Of a stretch of DNA of 64,000 nt, positions 35,937 to 43,233 are shown piece by piece. Source of the stretch: Desulfobacteraceae bacterium (GTDB taxonomy: Bacteria > Desulfobacterota > Desulfobacteria > Desulfobacterales > Desulfosarcinaceae); contig JABDIN010000056.1 in the NCBI GenBank assembly GCA_013003715.1, positions 1-64,000 on the forward strand, in the 5' to 3' direction. The notes under the pieces were generated by a model. It was not told the DNA's origin and made no database searches. It worked only from the letters and a program-made list of their open reading frames with translations. A program made the position numbers and the translations under genes. Within the stretch, counting starts at the first letter, position 1. The number at the start of each line of letters is the position of its first letter.

Positions 35937-36212
35937 TTAAATTATAACTCCCAATAGACCGTTGCCAAGAATATAGAAAAATCCCCACAGCAGGGTTCCG
36001 ACGATGATCAAGGTCATCACCAAGGGAAAGGGGGCGTTTCTATCCTGGATGTTTTCCGGATAATTTCCGTAAATCTCATCCATGCGTTTTTCCGAATCCG
36101 CTGTCTTGAAATGCGAGTAAGCGAGACCGACGCCGAAAACCAGCATGAATGCCAGTGTCGGAAACACATAGAGGATAAAATGTTGAAAATTCAATAAATG
36201 AAAGAATCGCAT
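35937..36212 (-). CDS. Small two-helix oxidase subunit resembling the CcoQ or CcoP membrane anchor
   Basis: A 91-residue protein with two hydrophobic helices and, between them, YGNYPENIQDRNAPFPLVMT, which recalls the EDNPLP-type turn of CcoP anchors. No heme site is present. It stands three bases from the next gene. The reading as a free-standing CcoP-type anchor is inference. Confidence 0.6.
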   Translation of the reverse strand: MRFFHLLNFQHFILYVFPTLAFMLVFGVGLAYSHFKTADSEKRMDEIYGNYPENIQDRNAPFPLVMTLIIVGTLLWGFFYILGNGLLGVII

Positions 36213-36247
36213 GGGTTGATTCCTTTGTTAAGTAAACGAGGTTCGGA

Positions 36248-36505
36248 TCATCCATTGTACAGCGCGAAGGCAAGCACCATCGCCGTCACGAGAATGCCGA
36301 CAAATGCAAGTATCAACAGTCCCAGCATCTCCCACCGGCCAAACCGGGAGTTTGCTGTCGGCCCGGTCATCTCCTCCTCCTCCAGCGGCAGATAACGCGC
36401 CCGCTGCTGATCCCGGAACTGACCGTTTTTCAACGCCCAGAAAAACACCAAAAGCCCGATACCCAGGCCGATGGCGATATAGGTGATGAAGTAGGGGAAA
36501 TACAT
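36248..36505 (-). CDS. ccoS: CcoS-like oxidase assembly protein
   Basis: An 85-residue protein whose N-terminal helix runs into FFWALKNGQFRDQQRARYLPLEEEE, close to the CcoS pattern (WAVxxGQFdD...RIL.EdD). It differs from typical CcoS by a second helix at the C-terminus. CcoS is needed to assemble cbb3 oxidase. A short oxidase subunit is the alternative. Confidence 0.6.
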   Translation of the reverse strand: MYFPYFITYIAIGLGIGLLVFFWALKNGQFRDQQRARYLPLEEEEMTGPTANSRFGRWEMLGLLILAFVGILVTAMVLAFALYNG

Positions 36506-37008
36506 AATGAAAATGTTAAATTTTAAATGTTAAATTTCAAATGAATTACAAATAGTTAAATGAAAAAAACAATCCTTCATTGAAGCTTCAGCATAATCGA
36601 TGAGAATATCAGTGTGAGTTCCTGGGCCTCTTTCCAGAGATCTTTACATCTTTGGTTTTTCTCCGGATTGGCTTTGGCAATCATCCTGATCCAATGTTTT
36701 GTTTCTTTTGATTCTTTTTTACATATGGCGATTTTGTGCCTGAAATCTTTTTTTGATTCTGCGCCATTTGCTTCCATGTAGTTCGCGCCGATACTTGTGC
36801 CGGATCGGATAAATTGTTTTACCAATTCATCATTAACCCGGTCGCATGGCATGTTTTTACAAAATTCAATTACCGTTTCCCCAAAAACCGCCGTACGCTC
36901 CTCAAGATCATACTTATCCGCCATAACGTCAACATCACCACACTGTTTTGAGCATTTAAATTTCAGATTTCATTTGTAATTTAATATTTAAAATTTGTAA
37001 TTTTTTTT
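36506..37008. mobile_element. Possible insertion: four-helix-bundle gene with AT-rich inverted flanks
   Basis: The spacers on both sides of the four-helix-bundle gene are AT-rich and related as imperfect inverted repeats: the left flank reads AAATTTTAAATGTTAAATTT then CAAATGAATTACAAAT, and the reverse complement of the right flank reads AAATTTTAAATATTAAATTA then CAAATGAAATCTG. They separate the oxidase genes, which otherwise abut. No transposase is present. Confidence 0.45.
36577..36924 (-). CDS. Four-helix-bundle protein (23S rRNA intervening-sequence protein family)
   Basis: A 115-residue all-alpha protein: TAVFGETVIEFCKNMPCD, the family hallmark QFIRSGTSIGANYMEANGAES, a KETKHWIRMIAKANP segment and a C-terminal LIFSSIMLKL helix. 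These proteins were first seen in 23S rRNA intervening sequences and are widespread as free genes of unknown role. Here the gene interrupts the cbb3-like operon. Lys-rich codon use and AT-rich flanks set it apart from the neighbours, suggesting insertion. Confidence 0.85.
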   Translation of the reverse strand: MADKYDLEERTAVFGETVIEFCKNMPCDRVNDELVKQFIRSGTSIGANYMEANGAESKKDFRHKIAICKKESKETKHWIRMIAKANPEKNQRCKDLWKEAQELTLIFSSIMLKLQ

Positions 37009-37943
37009 TATGGCTCATACGCTGCGTCGATCCCTTTGGGTTCGGCGTTGGCGTCGGTTTGGTTGATGAAATAGACGGCCACGTAGTTGCCCACATCCCA
37101 GATTTTTTCCGATTCCAGTTCCCGTTTGAAGTAGGGCATGGCGGTGCCGGTGATGCCGTTCATGATCTGGTAGTAAAGAATGCCGCCGGAAATACCGCGG
37201 TCTTTCAGTATGGTGAAATTCAGGGGCGGCGGATAGATATAGGGTTGAGCCGGTCCCATGCCGTCTCCCACCGGTCCGTGGCATCCCAGGCATGAATCCT
37301 GGTAAATTTTATGTCCCCTGGCCAATCCGGCCGCCGTGGTCGGATATGGATTGGGGACTTCCCGCCATCCCTTGGGCACCATATTGTGAAGCCACTGCAC
37401 ATTGGCTTCGGGACCCCGCTCGTAGGCATCCGTGGAAGCCGTCTTCCAGTAATTTTGGCGTACCATACGTTTGTCCGCCTGCATCAGTCCCAGACTCTGA
37501 ACGTAAGCCGTGAGGTTTTCAATCCCCTGTTCCCCCAGAAATGCGAACGCCGGCATGATGGACAGGGGGCGGGTGAACCGCGGGTTGATAAAATGGGCGG
37601 TATGCCAGTCGTTGGGGTGCTCACCACCTGCCTGGGACAGATCCGGCCCGGTGCGCTGGGAGCCCAGCAGGATGGGGTGGTCCTGAATGTAATCGCCGGC
37701 CTGGGCGATGCGCTCCGCTCCCAATCCCCAGTCGATGGTACGGATGGACTGGGTATGGCAATACACGCATCCGTTGGCGATATAAATGGCCCTGCCCGCC
37801 GCTTCTTCCGGTGCGCGTGACCGGAAGATCTCCGATGGCACCGTTTTGCTGGTGTTGACATAGGGCATGATGACCACTGAAAAGACCACAGCCGCCAATA
37901 TCATCAGGCTGCCGATGACCACAGCTCTTGGCGTCATGTTCAT
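37008..37943 (-). CDS. ccoO: Diheme cytochrome c oxidase subunit (CcoO with added CcoP-like heme domain)
   Basis: A 311-residue membrane-anchored protein with two heme c sites. The first, NGCVYCHTQSIRTIDWGLG near residue 60, follows the CcoO pattern (GCxxCHxQxIR). The second, DSCLGCHGPVGDGMGPA near residue 218, belongs to a class I cytochrome domain like those of CcoP. It thus appears to join CcoO and CcoP functions. It overlaps ccoN by four bases and carries electrons to the catalytic subunit. Confidence 0.85.
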   Translation of the reverse strand: MNMTPRAVVIGSLMILAAVVFSVVIMPYVNTSKTVPSEIFRSRAPEEAAGRAIYIANGCVYCHTQSIRTIDWGLGAERIAQAGDYIQDHPILLGSQRTGPDLSQAGGEHPNDWHTAHFINPRFTRPLSIMPAFAFLGEQGIENLTAYVQSLGLMQADKRMVRQNYWKTASTDAYERGPEANVQWLHNMVPKGWREVPNPYPTTAAGLARGHKIYQDSCLGCHGPVGDGMGPAQPYIYPPPLNFTILKDRGISGGILYYQIMNGITGTAMPYFKRELESEKIWDVGNYVAVYFINQTDANAEPKGIDAAYEP

Positions 37944-39310
37944 TTGGCTTCTCCGGGATTGAAAAACAAGGTTCCGATGATATTGTAAAAACCGATCATC
38001 GCCGAACTGAAAATGATCAGACCCAGTGCTGCACGGGCCACATAGTAGGGATGAATCGGCGCCAGCACCCGGTAGATGGTTTCACCGTTCAGCCACGCCT
38101 GGCCTTGTATCAGTCCGGCAATGGTGAGCACCACCATGAACCCGGTGATGCCGATGAGGACCATCCAGTATTGGAAATCAGCCAATAACCTGCTGAACAG
38201 GGGCTTCCCGGTAATTCTGGGCAATACGTAGTAAAGCCCCCCCAGGGCGATCATACCGGCGAATCCGAGTACACCGATATGGGCATGGGCAACGACCCAG
38301 TTGTTGAAGTGGGTGACCCGCTGAACCTGGGGCAGGGACATCATGGATCCCTGAATGCTGACGAAAAAGTACCAGATGGTGCCGGTGAAAACGAATTTGG
38401 CGCCGATATCCGCGTGTATTTCCCCCAATCGTCCCCTGGCCGTGTACCAGATATTGATGAGAAAGGCCATGACCGGAATCACCATGCCGATGGAGTCAAC
38501 GATGGCCACCACCTTGAGCCAAGTGGGTACCGGCACCTGGAGCAGGTGATGGGTACCGATGTGCGTATACACCACGATGAGCGACCAGAAGCCCAACAGG
38601 GACAGGGTATGGCTGTACAGCGGTGCACGGCAGGCCCGGGGTATTATATAATAGGTGACACCGGCCGCCAAAGGCGTCAGCAGCAAACCGAAGACGTTGT
38701 GACCGTAGAACCACAGCAGAATGGCGTCGGGTATGCCGGTGAGGGCGCCGGTATCCGGCCGCCAGATCACATTGCCCAGGGCAAAGGTGCAGGCGGTGAG
38801 GATGGTGCCCGCCAGAACATACCATACCGAGACGTAGAGAATGGGCTCCGTCCGGTTTTTCACCGTCATGATGAAATTAAAAAACACCAGGCCGAAGGCC
38901 GCCACCACCATGATATCCACCGGCCAGATCATTTCGGCGTATTCCCGGCCCTGGGTAAGCCCGGCCGCCAAGGTGATCACGGCCAGCGTCAGCATCAGGT
39001 TCCAGGCAATCACCGTGATGACACCGAGCCGTTCACTGTACAATTCACACCGCAGCAGGCGCGGTATGAAGTAAAAGGCCGCCGCCAGCAACCCCGGGGT
39101 AACGAAGCCGAACAATACCAGGTTGACGTGGATGGGGCGCACCCGCCCGAAAACGATCCAGCCGATATTTTCGGTGATGTCGGGCGCCATGAGTTCCGTG
39201 GCGCCCAGAAGCCCCATGAAGGTCGCCACCATCATCCAGAAGCCCGAGGTCAGGCTGAAAGCGATTGCGGTGGCATATTTTCGGGCAAATCCCTGTGAAG
39301 TTTCTGTCAC
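37940..39310 (-). CDS. ccoN: cbb3-type heme-copper oxidase catalytic subunit
   Basis: About 456 residues and 12 helices. All six metal-binding histidines can be seen: RPIHVNLVLFGF (low-spin heme), WFYGHNVFG (CuB), THHLL (CuB pair), and WVVAHAHIGVLG (high-spin and low-spin heme). YGHNVFGLLLTP and PRACRAPLY fit the C-family (cbb3). GTG at 39310 is taken as the start because AGGAAA stands just before it; the ATG at 39373 is an alternative that adds an odd hydrophobic leader. It reduces oxygen to water at high affinity. Confidence 0.9.
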   Translation of the reverse strand: MTETSQGFARKYATAIAFSLTSGFWMMVATFMGLLGATELMAPDITENIGWIVFGRVRPIHVNLVLFGFVTPGLLAAAFYFIPRLLRCELYSERLGVITVIAWNLMLTLAVITLAAGLTQGREYAEMIWPVDIMVVAAFGLVFFNFIMTVKNRTEPILYVSVWYVLAGTILTACTFALGNVIWRPDTGALTGIPDAILLWFYGHNVFGLLLTPLAAGVTYYIIPRACRAPLYSHTLSLLGFWSLIVVYTHIGTHHLLQVPVPTWLKVVAIVDSIGMVIPVMAFLINIWYTARGRLGEIHADIGAKFVFTGTIWYFFVSIQGSMMSLPQVQRVTHFNNWVVAHAHIGVLGFAGMIALGGLYYVLPRITGKPLFSRLLADFQYWMVLIGITGFMVVLTIAGLIQGQAWLNGETIYRVLAPIHPYYVARAALGLIIFSSAMIGFYNIIGTLFFNPGEAK

Positions 39311-39380
39311 GAGTTTCCTTTCATCTGCTATCAATAATACAATCCCGAATACAATCCCGGAACCTGACGGCATACCGGGG

Positions 39381-40010
39381 TTAGCTGTGACACGCGATCC
39401 AGCACCCTAGGTTGGCGTTATTTTGTTGATGACATTCCACACAAAACCCCATCTTGAACCGTTCCCCCTGAAGGCGGTCCATGGTTTCCACCGGGCCATG
39501 GCAGGCCTGGCAGGCGATGTCCTTGCGGATGTGGCGCTCGTGGTTGAACAACACGTGCTCGGGCAGATAATACACCTTGCGCCAGGGCGTGGGGGTGTTG
39601 GTGTTATAGTAGTCGTGTTCCTTCTGTATTTCCGGATGACCGGCAATAATGTAATTGTGGCAATACAGGCATTTTTCCACCGGGGGCAGCCCTGGGTGTA
39701 TGGATTGTCCCGCATATGGGTGACAAAACTGGCACTGGATGTTTTTCACACCGGCATGGAGCCGGTGGCTGAAAGCGATGGGCTGGGCAGGCCCGATCTG
39801 CGCCGCCGGTGGCGTATAAAAATAGAACAGAAAAAAGAGAACAAGAACCACGATGAGAAACGTGGAAAAAAGCGGTCCCTTGTTCAACTTGAGGGTTTCG
39901 AGGACATCCCTGGTGGCGGTGAAGAAACGGACCGGTTTCCCGCGCGTGCCGATGAGGATGACAATGCAGGCGAGGGTTGCCAGGCTAAGGGAGGCAATGA
40001 TTATTTCCAT
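39381..40010 (-). CDS. actA: Alternative complex III pentaheme-type cytochrome c subunit
   Basis: A 209-residue protein with an N-terminal helix and one further helix (FSTFLIVVLVLFFLFYFY), then a multiheme domain. Four CxxCH sites are clear (CQFCH, CLYCH, CQACH, CVECH). The fifth expected site at the C-terminus reads CWIACH, a CX3CH spacing, just before the stop. ActA passes electrons from the iron-sulfur subunit to periplasmic cytochrome. It starts where ActF ends. Confidence 0.88.
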   Translation of the reverse strand: MEIIIASLSLATLACIVILIGTRGKPVRFFTATRDVLETLKLNKGPLFSTFLIVVLVLFFLFYFYTPPAAQIGPAQPIAFSHRLHAGVKNIQCQFCHPYAGQSIHPGLPPVEKCLYCHNYIIAGHPEIQKEHDYYNTNTPTPWRKVYYLPEHVLFNHERHIRKDIACQACHGPVETMDRLQGERFKMGFCVECHQQNNANLGCWIACHS

Positions 40011-41230
40011 TAGTTCACCTCCGATCCGGCCCTGGAGACCAGCAATTCAGGGAATTCTTTGAAAAAAGCGGCGAGGGACAAGGCCATCAGGCCGATGAAT
40101 CCCAGTGAAATCAGCGGATCCCATATACTCAGGGGGATTCTGTGAGCCCCATGATATAGGGACGGTCCGAGTATCAGGAAATGCTCAAGCCAGATGGCGA
40201 GAATCACCACGATGCAGATCACCATCATCGGTTTCGGCTGTGTTTTAATCTTTTTATTGAGTAGAATGATGAATGGCATGATGAATCCGACGAAAAAGAC
40301 TGTCCACGCCAGGATGTTCCAGGGAGAATGCATCACGCGTTCAATGATGTAGCTCGTTTCTTCACTGATGTTTCCGTACCAGATCACAACGAACTGGCAA
40401 TAGAAAAAATCGGCCCACACCAGACAAAACGCGAAGAAGAGTTTGCCGATGTCATGGAATTGAGACGGTGCCAGCGTGAATCCGATCCGGGGATTGAGAT
40501 GCAGCAGTGACGCCAGTATTATCAAGGCGCCGAATCCGATATATATCGCCTTCACAAATGAATAGGCGCCGAACAGGGTGGAATACCAGTGCGGGTCCAT
40601 GCTCATCACCAGATCATAACCCAACAGTGAGAGAACCAATGCGAATGCCAGCATATAGCAGATGGCGAAAACGGTTTTGCGGCTCTGGAGCCGTCCGATG
40701 TCACCTGGAGTTACCGCTCCGTGTTTCATGAATAAACGACGAAACAGACCATGGGTTCCCCCGGATCGCAGCTTCGTGGGCAGCGCATGATACAAATACG
40801 CAAACCCGGCACCATAGAGAACCAGGAGTCCCACGGCATCCCGTGAGAACAGAAACGGCAGATTCAGCCAGACCTCTTTACCGTGCAGATCCTGGCCGAT
40901 CCACGGAAAGACGTGACGGCTGCCGAAAAACAAGATCAGGAACAAGACAAATGAGACCGGGAAAAATGCCGTAAAAGACTCCGCCAGACCGGACAGGGGA
41001 CCGCTCCATTTTGCACCCACGGTGTGCATGAGGGTGGAAAACAGCACCGCGCCCTGGGCAATGGCGGAAAATACCAGAAAATTGATCAGGTATGCCTGCC
41101 AGGCTTTTTCCGGATGCTGCCCGACCGCGCAAAGCCCGAAACTCAACAACCCGACGGCGGTCAGGGCGTAAAACAGACCCATTACAGGTTTTGTGGCAAT
41201 GGCATCGGTGGATGGCGTCTTTTGTGTCAT
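40010..41230 (-). CDS. actF: Alternative complex III NrfD-like quinol-binding subunit ActF
   Basis: A 406-residue protein with about ten helices of the NrfD/ActF type, including QLYRGAVLFSTLMHT-like stretches (seen as QGAVLFSTLMHTVGAKW) and the helix VMHSPWNILAWTVFFVGFIMPF. ActC and ActF are paralogous quinol-site membrane subunits of alternative complex III. The stop and the actA start share a base. Confidence 0.88.
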   Translation of the reverse strand: MTQKTPSTDAIATKPVMGLFYALTAVGLLSFGLCAVGQHPEKAWQAYLINFLVFSAIAQGAVLFSTLMHTVGAKWSGPLSGLAESFTAFFPVSFVLFLILFFGSRHVFPWIGQDLHGKEVWLNLPFLFSRDAVGLLVLYGAGFAYLYHALPTKLRSGGTHGLFRRLFMKHGAVTPGDIGRLQSRKTVFAICYMLAFALVLSLLGYDLVMSMDPHWYSTLFGAYSFVKAIYIGFGALIILASLLHLNPRIGFTLAPSQFHDIGKLFFAFCLVWADFFYCQFVVIWYGNISEETSYIIERVMHSPWNILAWTVFFVGFIMPFIILLNKKIKTQPKPMMVICIVVILAIWLEHFLILGPSLYHGAHRIPLSIWDPLISLGFIGLMALSLAAFFKEFPELLVSRAGSEVN

Positions 41231-41283
41231 AGTGACCTGGGATGTAATTTTAAATATAAAAGTCTAAATTTCTAATTTGATCT

Positions 41284-41811
41284 TTAACATTTATCATCGT
41301 TTCCCTCCACCACCTCCACCTCCGCCCCTTTGGCCCGGAGAAGGTTAATCAGCTCGGCTTTCCGGCCGGCGTCACAATGGGTCAGGATGCCGAACCGGTC
41401 CCCGGTGAAACGGATATTGTACGGCGACACTTCCGTGTAATCGGGAAGTTTCATCTGGGTGATCAGGCCGATGATGTTGCCGAAAACAGCGAATAATATG
41501 GTGAATTCAAATCCGACGATAAAAAACGGTACCAGCGCCACTACCGGTTTGCCGCCGACGATCAGGCTCCACCGTGTGGCCGTAAAGGCGGCCAGCAGGA
41601 ATCCGGTGAAAAACCCGGTGATGCCGCCGCCCAGGGTGAACCATCCCACGCGGCTTTTTTTCATACCCAGCGCATCCAGAATCTTATGGCTGGGAATGGG
41701 GCCGTGTACCCGGTCGATGGACCAATCGGTGTTTTTCAATCCTTTTACGGCGGAAGCCGCCGCGTTTTCATCGGCGAACATCCCCAATACGGATATTTTT
41801 TTCACTGCCAT
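41284..41811 (-). CDS. actD: Alternative complex III subunit ActD (DUF3341)
   Basis: A 175-residue protein with two central helices (WFTLGGGITGFFTGFLLAAFTA; VVALVPFFIVGFEFTILFAVFG) flanked by soluble parts, and the DUF3341 ending RFGILTHCDAGRKAELINLLRAKGAEVEVV. In the known complex it is a structural membrane subunit. It lies between actC and actF as usual. Confidence 0.9.
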   Translation of the reverse strand: MAVKKISVLGMFADENAAASAVKGLKNTDWSIDRVHGPIPSHKILDALGMKKSRVGWFTLGGGITGFFTGFLLAAFTATRWSLIVGGKPVVALVPFFIVGFEFTILFAVFGNIIGLITQMKLPDYTEVSPYNIRFTGDRFGILTHCDAGRKAELINLLRAKGAEVEVVEGNDDKC

Positions 41812-41821
41812 GTTTTTCTCC

Positions 41822-43114
41822 TCAATGCAGCGACTCCTTCATCTCGGTCATGGAGACCGACGGCAGATGTTTCACAAACAATACGAACAGGAAAAAGAAA
41901 AGGCAGAACGACCCAATCATAATTCCGAATTCCACGATGGTGGGGGTATAAAGTCCCCAGGCATGGGGGATGAAATCGTGGCCCACGCTGCCGACGATGA
42001 TGACGAACCGTTCATACCACATGCCGATGTTGACGAAGATGGAGATCGCGAACAGCCATTTGATATGGGTCCGGATTCGCTTGAACAATAAGAGCAAGGG
42101 GATCACGGTGTTGCAGACGACCATGATCCAGTACTCCAGTGAGTAATCGCCGAAGGCGCGCCATCGGAAGGTTTCGATTTCCACGGCGTTGTGGCTGTAC
42201 CATGCGATGAAGACCTCGGTACCGTAGGCAAACCCCACGATGAGGCCGGTGAAGATGATGGTTTTGGCCACGCTTTCCAGCACCTTTATGGTGATGATCT
42301 CTTCGTAGTGGAAGATGGCACGCAGCGGGATCATCAAGGTCAACACCATGGCCAGCCCGGAATGTATGGCACCGGCCACGAAATAGGGGGCGAAAATGGT
42401 GGTGTGCCAGCCGGGCACCACACCAAGGGCGAAGTCCCAGGATACCACGCTGTGAACGGAGATCACCAGCGGGGTCGCCAGGGCCGCGAAGAACAAATAG
42501 CCCCGGGTATAATGGCGCCAGTGCTCGAATCGTCCGGTCCACCCCAGGGATATGATCTTGAATATTTTATGCCGGATACCGGTGGTCCGGTCGCGGATGA
42601 TGGCCAGGTCCGGCAGCATGCCGGTGTACCAGAACAGGGAACTGACCGTGAGATAGGTGCTGATGGCCACCACGTCGAACATGAGCGGGGACTGAAAATT
42701 CGGCCATAGCAGCCGCTGATTGGGCACCGGCAGCATGTAGTAAACCATCCACACCCGGCCCAGGTGAATAAACGGATACAGACCGGCCGTGCAGACGGCA
42801 AACACGGTCATGGTCTCGGCAGCCCTGGCAATGGGATTTCGCCACCCCGCCCGAAACAGGTGGAGGATTGCCGAGATAAGGGTTCCGGAGTGGGCGATCC
42901 CCACCCAGAACACAAAGTTGATCAGGTAGGTTCCCCAGGCCACCGGATTGTTCTGTCCGGCCACCCCGATACCCGTCAATATCTGGTAGAGCCAGCAGGA
43001 AGCCCCCATCAATACACCGGCCAGCAGCAGGGACACCAATACCCAGTATCCTTTTTCCGGCGGCTTGAGGGTGGCGAGCACCGTGTTGTCTATTTTTTCG
43101 TATGTCAGTTCCAT
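41822..43114 (-). CDS. actC: Alternative complex III NrfD-like subunit ActC
   Basis: A 430-residue polytopic protein with the ActC/NrfD pattern: FVFWVGIAHSGTLISAILHLF, HLGRVWMVYYMLPVPN, FQSPLMFDVVAISTYL, and SVVSWDFALGVVPGWHTTIFAPYFVAGAI. It binds quinol beside the ActB iron-sulfur domain. It starts about 120 bases after actB, separated by a GGTT-rich repeat tract. Confidence 0.92.
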   Translation of the reverse strand: MELTYEKIDNTVLATLKPPEKGYWVLVSLLLAGVLMGASCWLYQILTGIGVAGQNNPVAWGTYLINFVFWVGIAHSGTLISAILHLFRAGWRNPIARAAETMTVFAVCTAGLYPFIHLGRVWMVYYMLPVPNQRLLWPNFQSPLMFDVVAISTYLTVSSLFWYTGMLPDLAIIRDRTTGIRHKIFKIISLGWTGRFEHWRHYTRGYLFFAALATPLVISVHSVVSWDFALGVVPGWHTTIFAPYFVAGAIHSGLAMVLTLMIPLRAIFHYEEIITIKVLESVAKTIIFTGLIVGFAYGTEVFIAWYSHNAVEIETFRWRAFGDYSLEYWIMVVCNTVIPLLLLFKRIRTHIKWLFAISIFVNIGMWYERFVIIVGSVGHDFIPHAWGLYTPTIVEFGIMIGSFCLFFFLFVLFVKHLPSVSMTEMKESLH

Positions 43115-43115
43115 G

Positions 43116-43192
43116 TTGGTTTGGTTGACTGGTTGATCGGTTAATTGGTTAAATTGGTTAAATTGGTTGATCGGTTAATGGGTTGATTGGTT
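43116..43192. repeat. GGTT-rich short tandem repeats
   Basis: Irregular repetition of GGTTAAATT, GGTTGATC and GGTTAATT units between actB and actC. It has no gene and lies directly upstream of the actC start codon. Slippage during replication could change the actB-actC spacing. Confidence 0.6.
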
Positions 43193-43233
43193 TGCAGGTG
43201 GTTAACCATGCAACCGAATCTCCGTTCAGCCGA

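Noticed and set aside
38279-39298. A 339-residue His/Gln-rich open frame antisense to ccoN
   Set aside because: The composition is that of an antisense membrane-protein frame; ccoN has all its metal ligands.
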